Part shown: positions 16,212 to 25,628 of the stretch, piece after piece
Layout of the letters: every line of letters starts with the position of its first letter
How positions within the stretch are numbered: position 1 is the stretch's first letter
Origin: Anaerolineales bacterium
GTDB lineage: Bacteria; Chloroflexota; Anaerolineae; Anaerolineales; E44-bin32
Assembly: GCA_037382465.1 (NCBI GenBank)
Contig: JARRPX010000003.1
Span: 1-62,072, forward strand
Reading direction: 5' to 3'
Length of the DNA stretch: 62,072 bases
Made by a program: the position numbers and the translations under genes
The notes under the pieces: generated by a model
Told to the model about the DNA's origin: nothing
Databases searched by the model: none
Seen by the model: the letters and a program-made list of their open reading frames with translations, nothing else

Positions 16212-17863
16212 GGTTGAAACCAACGGTAGTCGATTTCCGGAAAGATCTTATCTCGCTCCCACAGTCTTTCGGCTTCCTCCCCATCCGGATTTTCGCATTC
16301 CAGGGAATCGAGAAGCAGATTGAAGCGTTCGACGTGCCCCTGAAAGCGTTCGATGGCATATTCGTTCGCCTGTCCCGTCGTGACGAGAAAGGGCCAATCG
16401 GAGGACTGCAGCAGCAGCAATTCGCGCGCCGCCTGATCGAGGATTTTACGTTTCACGCCGCGCGCCTTTGGATGAGTCTCGACGGCGGCCAACATGCGGT
16501 CTTCCGACTCGTGAATGATCGGCCACATCCACGCCGTGTCCGCATTGTTCCAGACAAAATGCGTCCCGCCGGCTCCCCAGGAGCCCTCCGCCAATTCGAG
16601 AGACGTCTGCGGAGGATGCGCGTTGAGATAGGACGAGGCGGTGGTCAATTCCACACTTTCGGATTCCGCCAGATGATGCAAGACCTGGCGCAGCCATTCC
16701 ACGCCTTCGAACCACCAATGCCCGAACAGCTCCGTATCGTAATTCGAGCACACGATCCCATACCGACCGCTGTCGTGGTTGAATTCACCGAGGATCTGCT
16801 CCACCAGATGGGTGAAATGTTCGGCGTGCTGCCTCACTTTGCCCGACGCAACCTCGGGTCGATAAATTTCCTTGTCGGCCAGATCGGCATTCGCGCCCGT
16901 GATGCGCCAGTACTGCATTCCAGAGCTGCTGTCTTTCTTGTGAAACTCTCGATAGTCGTAATCGCCGGGGTATCCCCACTCCCCGCTCCACACCTGCAAA
17001 CCCGTTTGATTGTTGCGCCCCAACACCGCTACGTTGGAACGCCCCACGAGATAAGGCAGGAACGTCGTCGCCGCTTCCGCGGCTTCGAATTCGGTCGCCG
17101 GTACGAGATAGCGGCGTGTCACGGACTGATAAGGCCCGATGGCATCTCCGGCAGCGACGCCGACCGGCCGCCCGCCTTCGATCATGTGCGTCTCGGCGAA
17201 AAAGAGACGCAGGTCGTGGCGTTCCAGAAAGCTTTCGATCCCGGGACGCGTCCGGCCGTCCGGCGTGATGTAGCCAGGCCGGTAGGCGCATTCGGGCAGC
17301 CAAATCGTCCGAGGTGCCCGGCCGAAATGCCGTTTGTAGCTTTCGACGGCCGTGCGGAGCTGCAAATTGATCGATTCGTCACGTTCGAGCAGCGGCAGAT
17401 AGCCGTGGGTCGCAGCACAGGTGGCAATCTCGATCAACCGCTGGTTTTGCAGGTGGCGAAAGGCTTGGATTAAATCCCGTCCGTACTTGTGCAGGAAACG
17501 GTCGCGGATACCCGCGTATAAATCCCGATACATCTTCGCCAGCGCACGCATGTCGTCGTTGCCCGCGGCGTCAAACCGTCCAACATCTTGAGAAGCCGCG
17601 TCGATCTTCTCGTCCAGGTAGCTGACGAAGTTCGCCTGCACGTCTTTATCGGCCAGTTGTTCGAGCAAGACCGGCGTGAGAGTCAGCGTCAGACGGGCGG
17701 GAATGCCTTTCGAATGCAGATCGTTGAGCGCATCGAGCAGCGGAATGTAGCTTTCCGCAGTCGCCTCGTGGATCCATTCTTCGCCATGCGGCCAGCGGCC
17801 TGCCTGGCGGGTGTAGGGGATATGCGAATGTAAGACGAAAGTGAACGCACCCGTTATCATCAT
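16208..17863 (-). CDS. GH57 1,4-alpha-glucan branching enzyme
   Basis: A 551-residue GH57 enzyme that moves alpha-1,4 segments to alpha-1,6 branches. It begins GAFTFVLHSHIPYTR, has the nucleophile motif IWLPECAYRPGY (Glu at about residue 191) and the acid/base motif SNYDTELFGHWWFEG (Asp about 376). The aromatic C-terminal domain (SSDWPFLVTTGQANEYA) matches the DUF1957-containing branching enzymes of Thermus and Thermococcus, as opposed to amylopullulanases. ATG 17863 has GGAG six bases upstream; the longer GTG start lies too close to its purine tract. It leads the glycogen cluster GH57-glgA-malQ, replacing the usual GH13 glgB. Confidence 0.92.
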   Translation of the reverse strand: MMITGAFTFVLHSHIPYTRQAGRWPHGEEWIHEATAESYIPLLDALNDLHSKGIPARLTLTLTPVLLEQLADKDVQANFVSYLDEKIDAASQDVGRFDAAGNDDMRALAKMYRDLYAGIRDRFLHKYGRDLIQAFRHLQNQRLIEIATCAATHGYLPLLERDESINLQLRTAVESYKRHFGRAPRTIWLPECAYRPGYITPDGRTRPGIESFLERHDLRLFFAETHMIEGGRPVGVAAGDAIGPYQSVTRRYLVPATEFEAAEAATTFLPYLVGRSNVAVLGRNNQTGLQVWSGEWGYPGDYDYREFHKKDSSSGMQYWRITGANADLADKEIYRPEVASGKVRQHAEHFTHLVEQILGEFNHDSGRYGIVCSNYDTELFGHWWFEGVEWLRQVLHHLAESESVELTTASSYLNAHPPQTSLELAEGSWGAGGTHFVWNNADTAWMWPIIHESEDRMLAAVETHPKARGVKRKILDQAARELLLLQSSDWPFLVTTGQANEYAIERFQGHVERFNLLLDSLECENPDGEEAERLWERDKIFPEIDYRWFQP

Positions 17864-17936
17864 GCTCTTCTCCACTCCTGGAAGCTCACCTGATTCTAGC
17901 AGAACAGATGCAGCCGTTAAAGACCTGACGAGGACT

Positions 17937-18980
17937 TCACGGCCCCCAACGAGGCTGCCATTCCGGCCACGCGTTTTCGGTAAGACGGGTCACCTGACCG
18001 CCGTAGACGTTCATGATGTAGATTTCGTTGTTGCCATCCCGATACGATGTGAAGGTGATCCAATTCCCGTCGGGGGAGAAGGAGGGTCCCAGATTATCGC
18101 CACCGTCCGTAAGCTGGCGCAAATTCTCTCCATCGACGTCGATCAAATAAATGTCTCGATCCGGGCGAGGGCCGGCATAGAACGTCAGCATTTTCCCGTC
18201 GGGTGACCAGTCGTTCCGTCCACCCATGTTCGGCAGGTCCGGGGTGACTTTTCGGATATCGGTGCCGTCGGCGTTCATCACGTAGAGCTGCCGCGAGCCC
18301 GATCGATTGGAAGCGAACGAAATCATCGTCCCGTCCGGCGACCACTCCGGATCGATGTCGTCCCAGTCACTATCCGTGACGACTCGCGGATTGCCGCCGT
18401 CGCTGTCCATCACCCAGATACTCTGGCTCCTCTCTCTTTCGCTGACGAAAACGATCGTGGCTCCGTCCGGCGACATCGAAGGCGCATAAAGGCTCCCCAG
18501 CCCCTCCGTGAGGCGCTCGAGATTTTCACCTTCGATGTCCATGCGGTAAATTTGAAATCCTTCCAAACGCCTCGAAGAGAACAGAACGTACGAGCCATCT
18601 GGCGTAAGCGAGGCGTAGAAATCCGTGGCCTCCACGCTCGTCAAACGGCGCTGGTTGGCGCCGTCCGCATCCATGATGCAGATGTGATCATACCCTTCCA
18701 GGAAGCAGGTGTAGACGATCTTTCCCGTTGGCGGCGCCACCCGGTGGGTTTCGGTGGCCGGCACTGTGGCGCTTTCGGTCGGGAACGACGTGGACGTGTC
18801 GGTGGCGATGTTTGTGAGATACGGTTCGACCTGGATGGTCACCTCGCCGCGCCCGGATGCACCAAAGGGAGAGACGAACAGCAAGAACGTGACCACGAAA
18901 ATGGCCAGGACCGAAAAGCCGCAGCCGATCCCTGCGAGGATCACGTGAAATATCGAGACGCTGCCAAGCCGTTTCAACAT
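17937..18980 (-). CDS. membrane-anchored TolB-like beta-propeller (PD40 repeats)
   Basis: A 347-residue protein with one N-terminal transmembrane helix (about residues 12-38) and a Thr/Ser linker, then six PD40/WD40-like repeats from about 85 to the end. Each repeat carries the signature 'SPDG' or similar (LTPDGSYVLFSSRR, MSPDGATIVFVSE, WSPDGTMISFASNR, WSPDGKMLTFYAG, FSPDGNWITFTSY) with a partner IYRMD/LYVMN/IYLID strand. Such propellers bind proteins or glycans; there is no catalytic domain. It follows a membrane-protein gene by 31 bases in the same direction, so the two probably form an operon. Confidence 0.85.
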   Translation of the reverse strand: MLKRLGSVSIFHVILAGIGCGFSVLAIFVVTFLLFVSPFGASGRGEVTIQVEPYLTNIATDTSTSFPTESATVPATETHRVAPPTGKIVYTCFLEGYDHICIMDADGANQRRLTSVEATDFYASLTPDGSYVLFSSRRLEGFQIYRMDIEGENLERLTEGLGSLYAPSMSPDGATIVFVSERERSQSIWVMDSDGGNPRVVTDSDWDDIDPEWSPDGTMISFASNRSGSRQLYVMNADGTDIRKVTPDLPNMGGRNDWSPDGKMLTFYAGPRPDRDIYLIDVDGENLRQLTDGGDNLGPSFSPDGNWITFTSYRDGNNEIYIMNVYGGQVTRLTENAWPEWQPRWGP

Positions 18981-19011
18981 CGGTGGTGCGACACCTGCCT
19001 GATCCCGTGGG

Positions 19012-19644
19012 TCAGATCCAGTTCAAGATGCCCATGAAAAGGATCAATCCCGCGATGTCCACTGCGAAGATCGTCCCTACCGTGATCGCCTGTTTGCGAA
19101 GCCGCTCCATGTCGAACACCCAGAAGGACACCAAAAAGAAGGGCAGATATCCGATCAGGAAGATCAACCATGGCGCACTCGCGTTCCACCAGGAATAGTC
19201 CCAGGTAAGCGCTCCGGTGCTGTGCAGCAGCAGCTCGACGAAGACACAAAACGCCGATCCAAAAATCGCCATCGCAATCCGATTGGGAATCCCCAGGACT
19301 TTCATGCGCTTGTCGGGCGGAAGCATTTTCGAAAAGGTGATGCCGGCGATGGCGAACATGAAGCAGATTTCGATGTTCAAGCCGATCAAGATCAAATAGG
19401 CCGTCTGACCGGGCGCTCCCCATACCGGGGCTTTTTGGGTGAAGTGAAATACCAATCCGTTCCAGATTTCGTTGAACCAATCCATCCCCCAAAACGCCAA
19501 TCCTGCAAAAATCAGACTCCAATTTCTTCTTTCCACCTCGACGGCGTAGACGTAGACGACGAGGGCAAACAGCGGAATGACGTACCATTGAAATAGGCTT
19601 CCGTCACGCAAGATGCTTAAAGCCTCGGATGCGGATTCTGTCAT
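19012..19644 (-). CDS. multi-pass membrane protein of unknown function
   Basis: A 210-residue integral membrane protein with about six hydrophobic segments (WYVIPLFALVVYVYAVEV, a segment ending FNEIWNGLVFHF, LILIGLNIEICFMFAIAGI, IAMAIFGSAFCVFVEL, APWLIFLIGYLPFFLV and the C-terminal VDIAGLILFMGIL). It has few charged loops and no motif of a known transporter or enzyme. ATG 19644 is chosen because GGAGG lies 9 bases upstream; an in-frame start 17 codons earlier lacks this. Upstream of and same strand as the propeller protein, separated by 31 bases. Confidence 0.7.
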   Translation of the reverse strand: MTESASEALSILRDGSLFQWYVIPLFALVVYVYAVEVERRNWSLIFAGLAFWGMDWFNEIWNGLVFHFTQKAPVWGAPGQTAYLILIGLNIEICFMFAIAGITFSKMLPPDKRMKVLGIPNRIAMAIFGSAFCVFVELLLHSTGALTWDYSWWNASAPWLIFLIGYLPFFLVSFWVFDMERLRKQAITVGTIFAVDIAGLILFMGILNWI

Positions 19645-19766
19645 TGCTGCGATCCTCCACCTTTTGGAATCGTAATCGGGTGATGAAAATATCACAGACG
19701 CGCCATGCGATCACACATGGCTGTCCGTATTTCTTAGGTCTTGCGCCGCCGCACGAGATCCGGCGT

Positions 19767-20804
19767 CTACTTACCCAGGCGTTCCTTCAAGGCCTGCGTC
19801 AGGGGCGGCAGCACGTCGAACAAATCACCGACAACGCCAAAGCGGGACAGTTTGAAGATCGGCGCGTCGGCATCCTTGTTGATCGCGACGATCGTTTTCG
19901 ATGTACGCATGCCGGCGAGATGTTGGATCGCGCCGGAAATGCCTGCTGCGATGTACAAATCCGGGGAAACGACCTTCCCCGTTTGGCCGACCTGATAGTC
20001 ATACGGAACGTATTTCGCATCCACGGCAGCCCGGCTTGCGCCGACCGCCGCCCCGAGTACTTGCGCCAGGTCGCGGACAAGTTTGAATCCCTGCTGTGCA
20101 CGCCAGATTTCCTGCTCGGCTTCATCGCTGATTTCCGCCGGGGGTTCAAGCGAAGGACGGTTGGAAACGCCTCTGCCGCCCGAGACGATGATCGCCGCGT
20201 CGGTCAGGCTGACCCCGGTTTGCGATTCACGATACCCGGTCACCTCGGTCGCCACATCGCCCACGTCGACGTCGGCATCGACGATCTCGGCGCTGCGGCT
20301 CGAGTCGGATTCCGGTTTGGGAAACGCACGACTCCGCAGAGTCAGGATTTGAGGTCGGCGCTCTCGACAAACTACCTTGGTCAACAATTTTCCGGCGTAG
20401 ATCGGCCGCGTGGCGAGCACGCTGCCGCCGTCGAATTCGTAGTCGATCACGTCCGGAATGACTCCGGTCTCCAGATCGACGGCCACCAGGGCTGCCAATT
20501 CCCGCGTGCGTCCCGAGGTCGGAAAGAGCAGCACTTCCGCATCGGCGACGATCGGGGAGAGCACGTTGGCGTAGGCCTCGCCGCGGAAATCCTTCAACGC
20601 CGGACCATCTCCCTTGTGGACCACATCCGCGCCGTACGCTGCGGCCTGCTTCACGACGTCATCCACGTCTTGGCCGAGCACCACGGCCGACACACCGCCG
20701 CCGAGCGTCTCGGCCATCTGGCGGGCGACGCCCAATGCTTCGAACGAAGCCGGAGCCACATGATTTTCGAAGTGATCGATGTAGACAAATACCTTGTTCG
20801 CCAT
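19767..20804 (-). CDS. etfA: electron transfer flavoprotein subunit alpha
   Basis: A 345-residue ETF alpha subunit, which with EtfB carries electrons from acyl-CoA or other flavin dehydrogenases to the quinone pool. The N-terminal domain starts [16 protein letters not shown] and includes [18 protein letters not shown]. The C-terminal FAD domain is clear: [25 protein letters not shown], then [21 protein letters not shown] and the final [11 protein letters not shown]. The start ATG shares one base with the etfB stop (TAATG). Length is slightly long for the family but normal for this type. No dehydrogenase or ETF-quinone oxidoreductase gene lies in the window. Confidence 0.95.
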   Translation of the reverse strand: MANKVFVYIDHFENHVAPASFEALGVARQMAETLGGGVSAVVLGQDVDDVVKQAAAYGADVVHKGDGPALKDFRGEAYANVLSPIVADAEVLLFPTSGRTRELAALVAVDLETGVIPDVIDYEFDGGSVLATRPIYAGKLLTKVVCRERRPQILTLRSRAFPKPESDSSRSAEIVDADVDVGDVATEVTGYRESQTGVSLTDAAIIVSGGRGVSNRPSLEPPAEISDEAEQEIWRAQQGFKLVRDLAQVLGAAVGASRAAVDAKYVPYDYQVGQTGKVVSPDLYIAAGISGAIQHLAGMRTSKTIVAINKDADAPIFKLSRFGVVGDLFDVLPPLTQALKERLGK

Positions 20805-21586
20805 TAGATCACCTTCTCCTCGAGCAAGCGATCTGCCAGTTTGACCGCCTTTTGCTCCGGCGTATCGCCCTCGATCATTTCGACCACCATTTCGATCTTG
20901 GGAGGTGCAAAGACCTGCGGCCATTCGACGGCAGATTGTGGAACCTCCTCCAGCCCGATGTCATCCTTCGACCAGACGGGGATTTCCGCCTTCGATGCCT
21001 TGCGGATTCCCATGAAGGACGGATAGCGCGGCTCGTTGATCTCCTTGACGACGCTCACGACGGCCGGCAGGGAAGCGCGTACCTGCTGCCGGCCCTCTTC
21101 CAGCATGCGTTCGACGGATATGCTCTTCCCTTGTGGATCCAGGGCCGTAATCTCGGCAACCAGATTGAGCGTCGGCCATCCCAGGCGGCGGCCAACCTGC
21201 GATCCCGTCATGCCGGTGTCGCTGTCTACGGAAGCCCGGCCGAAACACACCATGTCGACGTCTTCGATCTTCTGAATGGCCGCGGCGATGATCTTCGAAA
21301 CCACGAGCGAATCCGCGCTTGCAAACGCCGGATCACTAACGAGTATCCCTTCATCGCAGCCCATCGCCAGCGCTTGTTTCAGCGCTTCCTTGGCACTCTC
21401 GGGCCCGAGGCTGAGCGCGGTCACTTTCCCGCCGTGTTTCTCTTTGATACGCAGCGCCTCTTCGACGGCGTATTCATCCCAGGGATTGAGTATCATGGGC
21501 GTGTCTCCCCAGGAAATCTTCCCGTCTTCGACCGTTACCGTCGCCGCCGTGTCTGCGGTTTGCTTGACACACACTACAATGTTCAA
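20804..21586 (-). CDS. etfB: electron transfer flavoprotein subunit beta
   Basis: A 260-residue ETF beta subunit. It starts MNIVVCVKQTADTAA, carries LNPWDEYAVEEALRI and the AMP-site region KEALKQALAMGCDEG, the recognition-loop region MVCFGRASVDSDTGMTG and GRRLGWP. Together with etfA (one-base overlap) it forms the heterodimer; order etfB-etfA is usual. AAGGAGG precedes the ATG. A 462-base divergent region separates it from the TPR gene on the other strand. Confidence 0.95.
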   Translation of the reverse strand: MNIVVCVKQTADTAATVTVEDGKISWGDTPMILNPWDEYAVEEALRIKEKHGGKVTALSLGPESAKEALKQALAMGCDEGILVSDPAFASADSLVVSKIIAAAIQKIEDVDMVCFGRASVDSDTGMTGSQVGRRLGWPTLNLVAEITALDPQGKSISVERMLEEGRQQVRASLPAVVSVVKEINEPRYPSFMGIRKASKAEIPVWSKDDIGLEEVPQSAVEWPQVFAPPKIEMVVEMIEGDTPEQKAVKLADRLLEEKVI

Positions 21587-21721
21587 GTGATCCTCCTTCC
21601 TGGATTGAGTTTCAATAAATTCTTCGATTCTGGAGATGCATGCCTGATCTGGTTATACTCAGGGATTTTTCCACCTTCCTTCCTGTGCGGGAGATCGAAC
21701 TTATCTGGGTTTGAAAAATCA

Positions 21722-21756
21722 ATGCCCAGGAAGATTGCCGTTGATCTCCTGGGCAT
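21722..21756. repeat. inverted repeat / hairpin in the etfB-TPR intergenic region
   Basis: Perfect 10-bp arms ATGCCCAGGA and TCCTGGGCAT, continuing inwards as AGAT against ATC with one bulged base; about 8 unpaired bases remain at the tip. There is no T-run on either side, and the flanking genes diverge, so a terminator role is unlikely; an operator or RNA structure is possible. Confidence 0.5.
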
Positions 21757-22017
21757 CGTGTCGGGTGCGATCGTTAGAGTTTCCCCTCGCCGGATTGTGC
21801 CGAATATGTCACACGTATGTAGTAACGGATTCCCTCATCCGCTCATTTCACTTCTATCGAGCAGTCCGATGACCATGGACCACCCTGACTTTCATTATCG
21901 ATTATAGCTTCTCCCTCCTGCCGTAACAACCTCTGGACTCTCATCGATGCGGTACCGAGCGGAGCGGACGATCCTGATGCAGGTAGACCTAAAGCAACGG
22001 GAATGCTGTCGAAAGGC

Positions 22018-22023
22018 TATAAT
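22018..22023 (+). promoter_or_regulatory. -10 box upstream of the TPR gene
   Basis: A perfect TATAAT placed 25 bases before the TTG start at 22049. No convincing -35 box stands 16-18 bases upstream. Confidence 0.4.
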
Positions 22024-22048
22024 AGGCGCAAAATATTGAGAGAAGCCT

Positions 22049-23470
22049 TTGCCCAAAGCTATACGATTCCGCTGGCCACATATTTTGCTGACGGTCCTTG
22101 CCCTGACTGCACTCAGCCCTTCCGCGGTGTTCATCCCGCTGAGCGAAGACGTACGCACTGCGCACCAGGCACTGTCCAGAAGCAAATGGACCACCGCACT
22201 CGACTCGCTGGAAGCGGCAATCGATCTCGAACCCGCGCTCCGGAGCGCACACCAGCAGGCGGCTTCGATCGCGCTGCGCAGCGAGGACGCTGAACGGGCG
22301 CTGTTGAATCTGGAACTGTACAATCCCCTTCCACCCAATTCCGGGTTTTACTGCCTTGAAGCGCAGGCCGAAATCATGCGGAACGAGATTCGAAGCGCCG
22401 TACAAGCGTGGCAGAAAGCGAACGGAGCCTGCCCGGATGAGGCGGCTTACTACCAGGCGCTGCTGCGGCACTATTGGAACCAAAACGATCTCACCGCTGC
22501 CCGTTCCGTCCTCGAAGAATGGATCGCACTCGGCGGTGAAGATCCATGGTCTTATTTACAACTGGGAATCTTGCTCGCCGTAACCCAACCCGAGGACGCC
22601 ATCGATCCACTCCGAAAAGCCCAACAACTTTCTGAGGAGCCGCTTGCCCTCCCCTCCGCCCTCATCCGCGCAATCGAAGACGCCCGCGAGGCGAATTTAC
22701 CCGCCTACACACTCGCCAGTGTCGGCCAGGCGCTGACGCGATACGCCGAATGGACACCAGCCGTATGGGCTTTCGAAGCGGCGCTCGCACTCGACCCGGA
22801 ATACGCGCAGGCCCACGCCTATCTGGGATTGGCGCTCGATCGAAGCGGACAGGACGGTTTCGAACAACTGCAAGCTGCTGTTTCCAAACAGCCCCAAGAC
22901 CCGCTGGCATACGTTTTCTTCGCCTATCATTGGCAGATGAAAGCACAGCCCACGATCGCCAAGATCTACCTGGAGATCGCCGCCCGACTCGACGCGACCA
23001 ATCCGGCGATCAGCGCACAACTCGCACAGGTATACGCCGATCTTGGAGACCTCGAGGCGGCCAAAAACGCGCTGATGATCTCCGTCACCCTCGCCCCCGA
23101 GGACGCACAATTCTGGTACCTGCTGGCGCGATTTTCGATCGAACGCGAGATCGAGATTCAGACGCTCGGACTCCCCGCCGCCCGTAACGCAATGCTGCTC
23201 GACAGGCAAAACCCGGCCGGCCTCGTGCTGCTCGGTTACGCACATCTAACCCTCGGAGATTTCGACCTGGCGGAACGCCTGCTCTGGCGAGCCGTCCGGA
23301 TGAACCCTGAAGTCGCCGAAACCCAGTACTACCTCGGTCTCCTGCGCCGTTTGCAAGGCTATCCCGACCGCGCCCGAGCGGCCTGGGAATACGCCCGGCT
23401 GCTCGATCCAGACGGCGCGATCGGTGAACTCGCCGGACGCATGATACAGACCCTTCAATATTCGCCCTGA
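22049..23470 (+). CDS. TPR-repeat protein, membrane anchored or exported
   Basis: A 473-residue protein with an N-terminal hydrophobic segment (about residues 10-30; signal peptide or anchor, cleavage not clear) and tetratricopeptide repeats across most of its length: KWTTALDSLEAAIDLEP, AAWEYARLLDP, ALALDPEYAQAHAYLGLALD, and AERLLWRAVRMNPEVAE among the clearest. Eight or more 34-residue units are likely. TPR arrays act as scaffolds for protein binding; no catalytic domain is fused. The only near start is TTG 22049, 25 bases after a perfect TATAAT, with a modest GAGAG upstream. The gene is followed by a separately promoted lipoprotein gene. Confidence 0.8.
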   Translation: MPKAIRFRWPHILLTVLALTALSPSAVFIPLSEDVRTAHQALSRSKWTTALDSLEAAIDLEPALRSAHQQAASIALRSEDAERALLNLELYNPLPPNSGFYCLEAQAEIMRNEIRSAVQAWQKANGACPDEAAYYQALLRHYWNQNDLTAARSVLEEWIALGGEDPWSYLQLGILLAVTQPEDAIDPLRKAQQLSEEPLALPSALIRAIEDAREANLPAYTLASVGQALTRYAEWTPAVWAFEAALALDPEYAQAHAYLGLALDRSGQDGFEQLQAAVSKQPQDPLAYVFFAYHWQMKAQPTIAKIYLEIAARLDATNPAISAQLAQVYADLGDLEAAKNALMISVTLAPEDAQFWYLLARFSIEREIEIQTLGLPAARNAMLLDRQNPAGLVLLGYAHLTLGDFDLAERLLWRAVRMNPEVAETQYYLGLLRRLQGYPDRARAAWEYARLLDPDGAIGELAGRMIQTLQYSP

Positions 23471-23561
23471 ATCTGGAAGCGCATCTGCATCCCGGAGCCG
23501 TTATCAAAAGCCGCATGGAATCGGACCACGATTCACATCGGCCGTGCGGTCTATTGTTCTA

Positions 23562-23570
23562 TGCTAGAAT
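23562..23570 (+). promoter_or_regulatory. extended -10 promoter of the lipoprotein gene
   Basis: TGCTAGAAT: a TG one base before TAGAAT (23565-23570), the extended -10 form, with no good -35. It lies 22 bases upstream of the TTG start at 23592; initiation near 23577 leaves a leader just long enough for AAAGGAG (23579-23585). Confidence 0.45.
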
Positions 23571-23591
23571 GCGGTCGCAAAGGAGATCGTA

Positions 23592-24239
23592 TTGCAGAAA
23601 ATCCGCTATCCACTCCGGGTATGCTGTCTCGTGCTGCTGGTCCTGCTTCCCGCCTGTAGTTGGTTTATGCCCGAGGCCGAATCGGGAGCCATCCTGTATC
23701 AGGACGACTTCTCCAGGCCGGAAAGCGGCTGGGACCGGTATCACGACGATGTTTACAGCGCGGATTACGAGCTAGGCACGTACCACGTTCGTCTCTTTGC
23801 AGCGGACACAGAGGTGTGGGCCCGCCCGCATCTCGATCTCCCAAACGTGCGCATCGAAGTGATCGCCACGAAGCTCGCCGGACCTGACGACAACGTATAC
23901 GGCATCGTCTGCCGCTACCAGGATGCGGATAATTTCTACTTCTTCATCATTTCGAGCGACGGCTACGCAGGTATCGGCGTGCACAAGAATGGAGAAAGCG
24001 TTTTGCTCGGCGAGGACACAATGCAGCCTGCCGCCGTCATCCAAACGGGGAACACGAGTAATCTCATCCGCGCCGTCTGTGACGGTGAGAAGCTGCTGCT
24101 GCACGTGAACGGGGTGCTCGTGACTAGCACAGAAGAAACGGAAGATTGGCTCGAAGGGGACGTAGGGCTGATCGTAGGCACCTTCGCCGAACCCGAGGTG
24201 GAAATCGAATTCGATAACTTCTCGGTCACCAAACCTTAA
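23592..24239 (+). CDS. lipoprotein with a LamG/3-keto-disaccharide-hydrolase-like beta-sandwich
   Basis: A 215-residue lipoprotein. AAAGGAG lies 6 bases before a TTG start; the signal peptide ends with the lipobox LLPAC. The mature part resembles the concanavalin-like family DUF1080: ILYQDDFSRPESGWD at the N-terminus, NVRIEVIATKL, YGIVCRYQDADNFYFF, then LIRAVCDGEKLLLHVNG and VGLIVGTF, ending FDNFSVTKP. Many such domains bind glycans; the hydrolase subset needs catalytic acids that are not evident here. Same strand as mtaB, 27 bases downstream, so cotranscription with that tRNA-modification gene is possible but functionally unrelated. Confidence 0.75.
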   Translation: MQKIRYPLRVCCLVLLVLLPACSWFMPEAESGAILYQDDFSRPESGWDRYHDDVYSADYELGTYHVRLFAADTEVWARPHLDLPNVRIEVIATKLAGPDDNVYGIVCRYQDADNFYFFIISSDGYAGIGVHKNGESVLLGEDTMQPAAVIQTGNTSNLIRAVCDGEKLLLHVNGVLVTSTEETEDWLEGDVGLIVGTFAEPEVEIEFDNFSVTKP

Positions 24240-24266
24240 AAGAATCCAACTGGAATCCGGAGTGTC

Positions 24267-25568
24267 ATGAACGTACATCTCGACAGCGTAGGTTGTAAAC
24301 TGAATCAGAGCGAACTAGAACGCCTTGCGCGGGATTTTCAACGTGCAGGACATACACTCGCCGCCTCCCCGGAAAACAGCGATCTGATCGTGATCAATAC
24401 ATGCACGGTAACGAGGGCCGCCGCCGCTGGCTCGCGCAGTAAAGTCCGTTATGCCCACAGGCATAACCCACGGGCGGAGATTGTGCTGACCGGCTGCTGG
24501 AGCAGCATGGAACCGAACGCGGCTGCGGCGCTGCCGGGAGTGACCCGAGTCGTGCCGAATTCGGCCAAGGAGGGCCTGGTCGCTGAATTGAGCGGCGGAA
24601 TCCCGCTGAAACGACCCGGGAAACCGCCGACACGAATCCCTCTTCCGGGGAACCGGCGCAGGACGCGTGCCTTCATTAAGGTCCAGGACGGCTGCGATAA
24701 TCACTGCACCTACTGCATCACCACATTGGCGCGCGGCGCAGCACGGAGCGAACCGTTCGAGACCATAATCGAGGAGATCCGTTATGCGATCGACGGCGGT
24801 GTAAAAGAAGTCGTACTCAGCGGCGTTCAACTAAGCGCCTATGGAAAGGATATATCCGAGGACATGGATCTGCGTTTCCTGGTGGAGCGCATTCTCGATT
24901 CGACGAGCATCGCCCGCCTGCGTTTGTCCTCTCTCGAACCCTGGGATCTTCCGCAAGATTTTTTCTCGCTGTGGGAAAACCCGCGCCTGTGTCGTCAACT
25001 ACATCTGCCACTGCAGACGGGTTCGGAAAGGATTCTCCACCGCATGGGACGTCCGATCACCCCGCAGCGCTACGCGGACTTGATCCATCGAGCACGCCAG
25101 GCGATCCCCGACCTGGCCGTCACCACGGACGTGATCGTCGGGTTTCCCGGGGAACGGGAAGCGGACTTCATGGAAAGCCTGGATTTCATCGAAGCCATGG
25201 AATTCAGCGGCATGCACGTTTTCACCTACTCCCCCAGGCCGGGTACGGCTGCAGTACGTCTCCCCGGGCATGTGCCGGCGCAGGTCGCCCGCGCACGTGC
25301 ACAAAAGGTCAAATCGATCGCGGCGGCGTCCAGCCAGGCATATATGTCCAAATTCATCGGTGAGGCGGTGCCCGTTCTCTGGATACGCAGCCGGCAGACG
25401 ACTCCACGACGATGGGACGTTTGCGGATTGACGGACAATTACATTCGCGTCCATGCTTCCAGCGAAAACGATCTATGGAATCGACTCACCACAGTGCGGC
25501 TTTTATCCTTAGCCGAGCAAGGGGGAATGCAAGCAGAACGGATTTACGACCCCGATAAGCCTGCGTGA
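24267..25568 (+). CDS. mtaB: tRNA t6A37 methylthiotransferase
   Basis: A 433-residue radical SAM enzyme that adds a methylthio group to t6A at position 37 of ANN-decoding tRNAs. The N-terminal UPF0004 domain has the three iron-sulfur Cys: DSVGCKLNQSE, INTCTVTRAA and LTGCWSS. The radical SAM cluster motif VQDGCDNHCTYCI follows near residue 140, with the characteristic LSGVQLSAYGKD and LHLPLQTGSERIL strands. A C-terminal TRAM domain is present in part (YIRVHASS). Four to five features and the VQ-DGC signature place it in MtaB rather than MiaB. ATG 24267 follows a weak purine tract. yqeY follows 60 bases later. Confidence 0.92.
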   Translation: MNVHLDSVGCKLNQSELERLARDFQRAGHTLAASPENSDLIVINTCTVTRAAAAGSRSKVRYAHRHNPRAEIVLTGCWSSMEPNAAAALPGVTRVVPNSAKEGLVAELSGGIPLKRPGKPPTRIPLPGNRRRTRAFIKVQDGCDNHCTYCITTLARGAARSEPFETIIEEIRYAIDGGVKEVVLSGVQLSAYGKDISEDMDLRFLVERILDSTSIARLRLSSLEPWDLPQDFFSLWENPRLCRQLHLPLQTGSERILHRMGRPITPQRYADLIHRARQAIPDLAVTTDVIVGFPGEREADFMESLDFIEAMEFSGMHVFTYSPRPGTAAVRLPGHVPAQVARARAQKVKSIAAASSQAYMSKFIGEAVPVLWIRSRQTTPRRWDVCGLTDNYIRVHASSENDLWNRLTTVRLLSLAEQGGMQAERIYDPDKPA

Positions 25569-25615
25569 GACTGATTCTAACGAAAATCTTGCTATCTTTG
25601 CTGCCGCCTGGCCGG

Positions 25616-25621
25616 TATAAT
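25616..25621 (+). promoter_or_regulatory. perfect -10 box very close to the yqeY start
   Basis: TATAAT ends 7 bases before ATG 25629. Initiation would fall on or next to the start codon, suggesting a leaderless mRNA. No -35 box at the expected distance. Confidence 0.4.
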
Positions 25622-25628
25622 GTGGGAT

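Larger units (their letters stand above)
21587..22048. other. divergent intergenic region between etfB and a TPR gene
   Basis: No protein-coding pattern was recognised in this 462-base stretch. It contains the hairpin at 21722-21756 and the -10 box of the TPR gene at 22018. An etfBA promoter on the minus strand should lie at about 21620-21680, where TATAAC is visible without a clear -35 partner. Confidence 0.5.

Noticed and set aside
16175-17473. 432-codon open frame on the plus strand
   Set aside because: It lies antisense to the GH57 branching enzyme, whose catalytic motifs and coupling to glgA are clear; the plus-strand product has no family resemblance.
20735-21907. 390-codon open frame on the plus strand
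   Set aside because: Antisense to etfB and to the intergenic region; etfB has complete family motifs.
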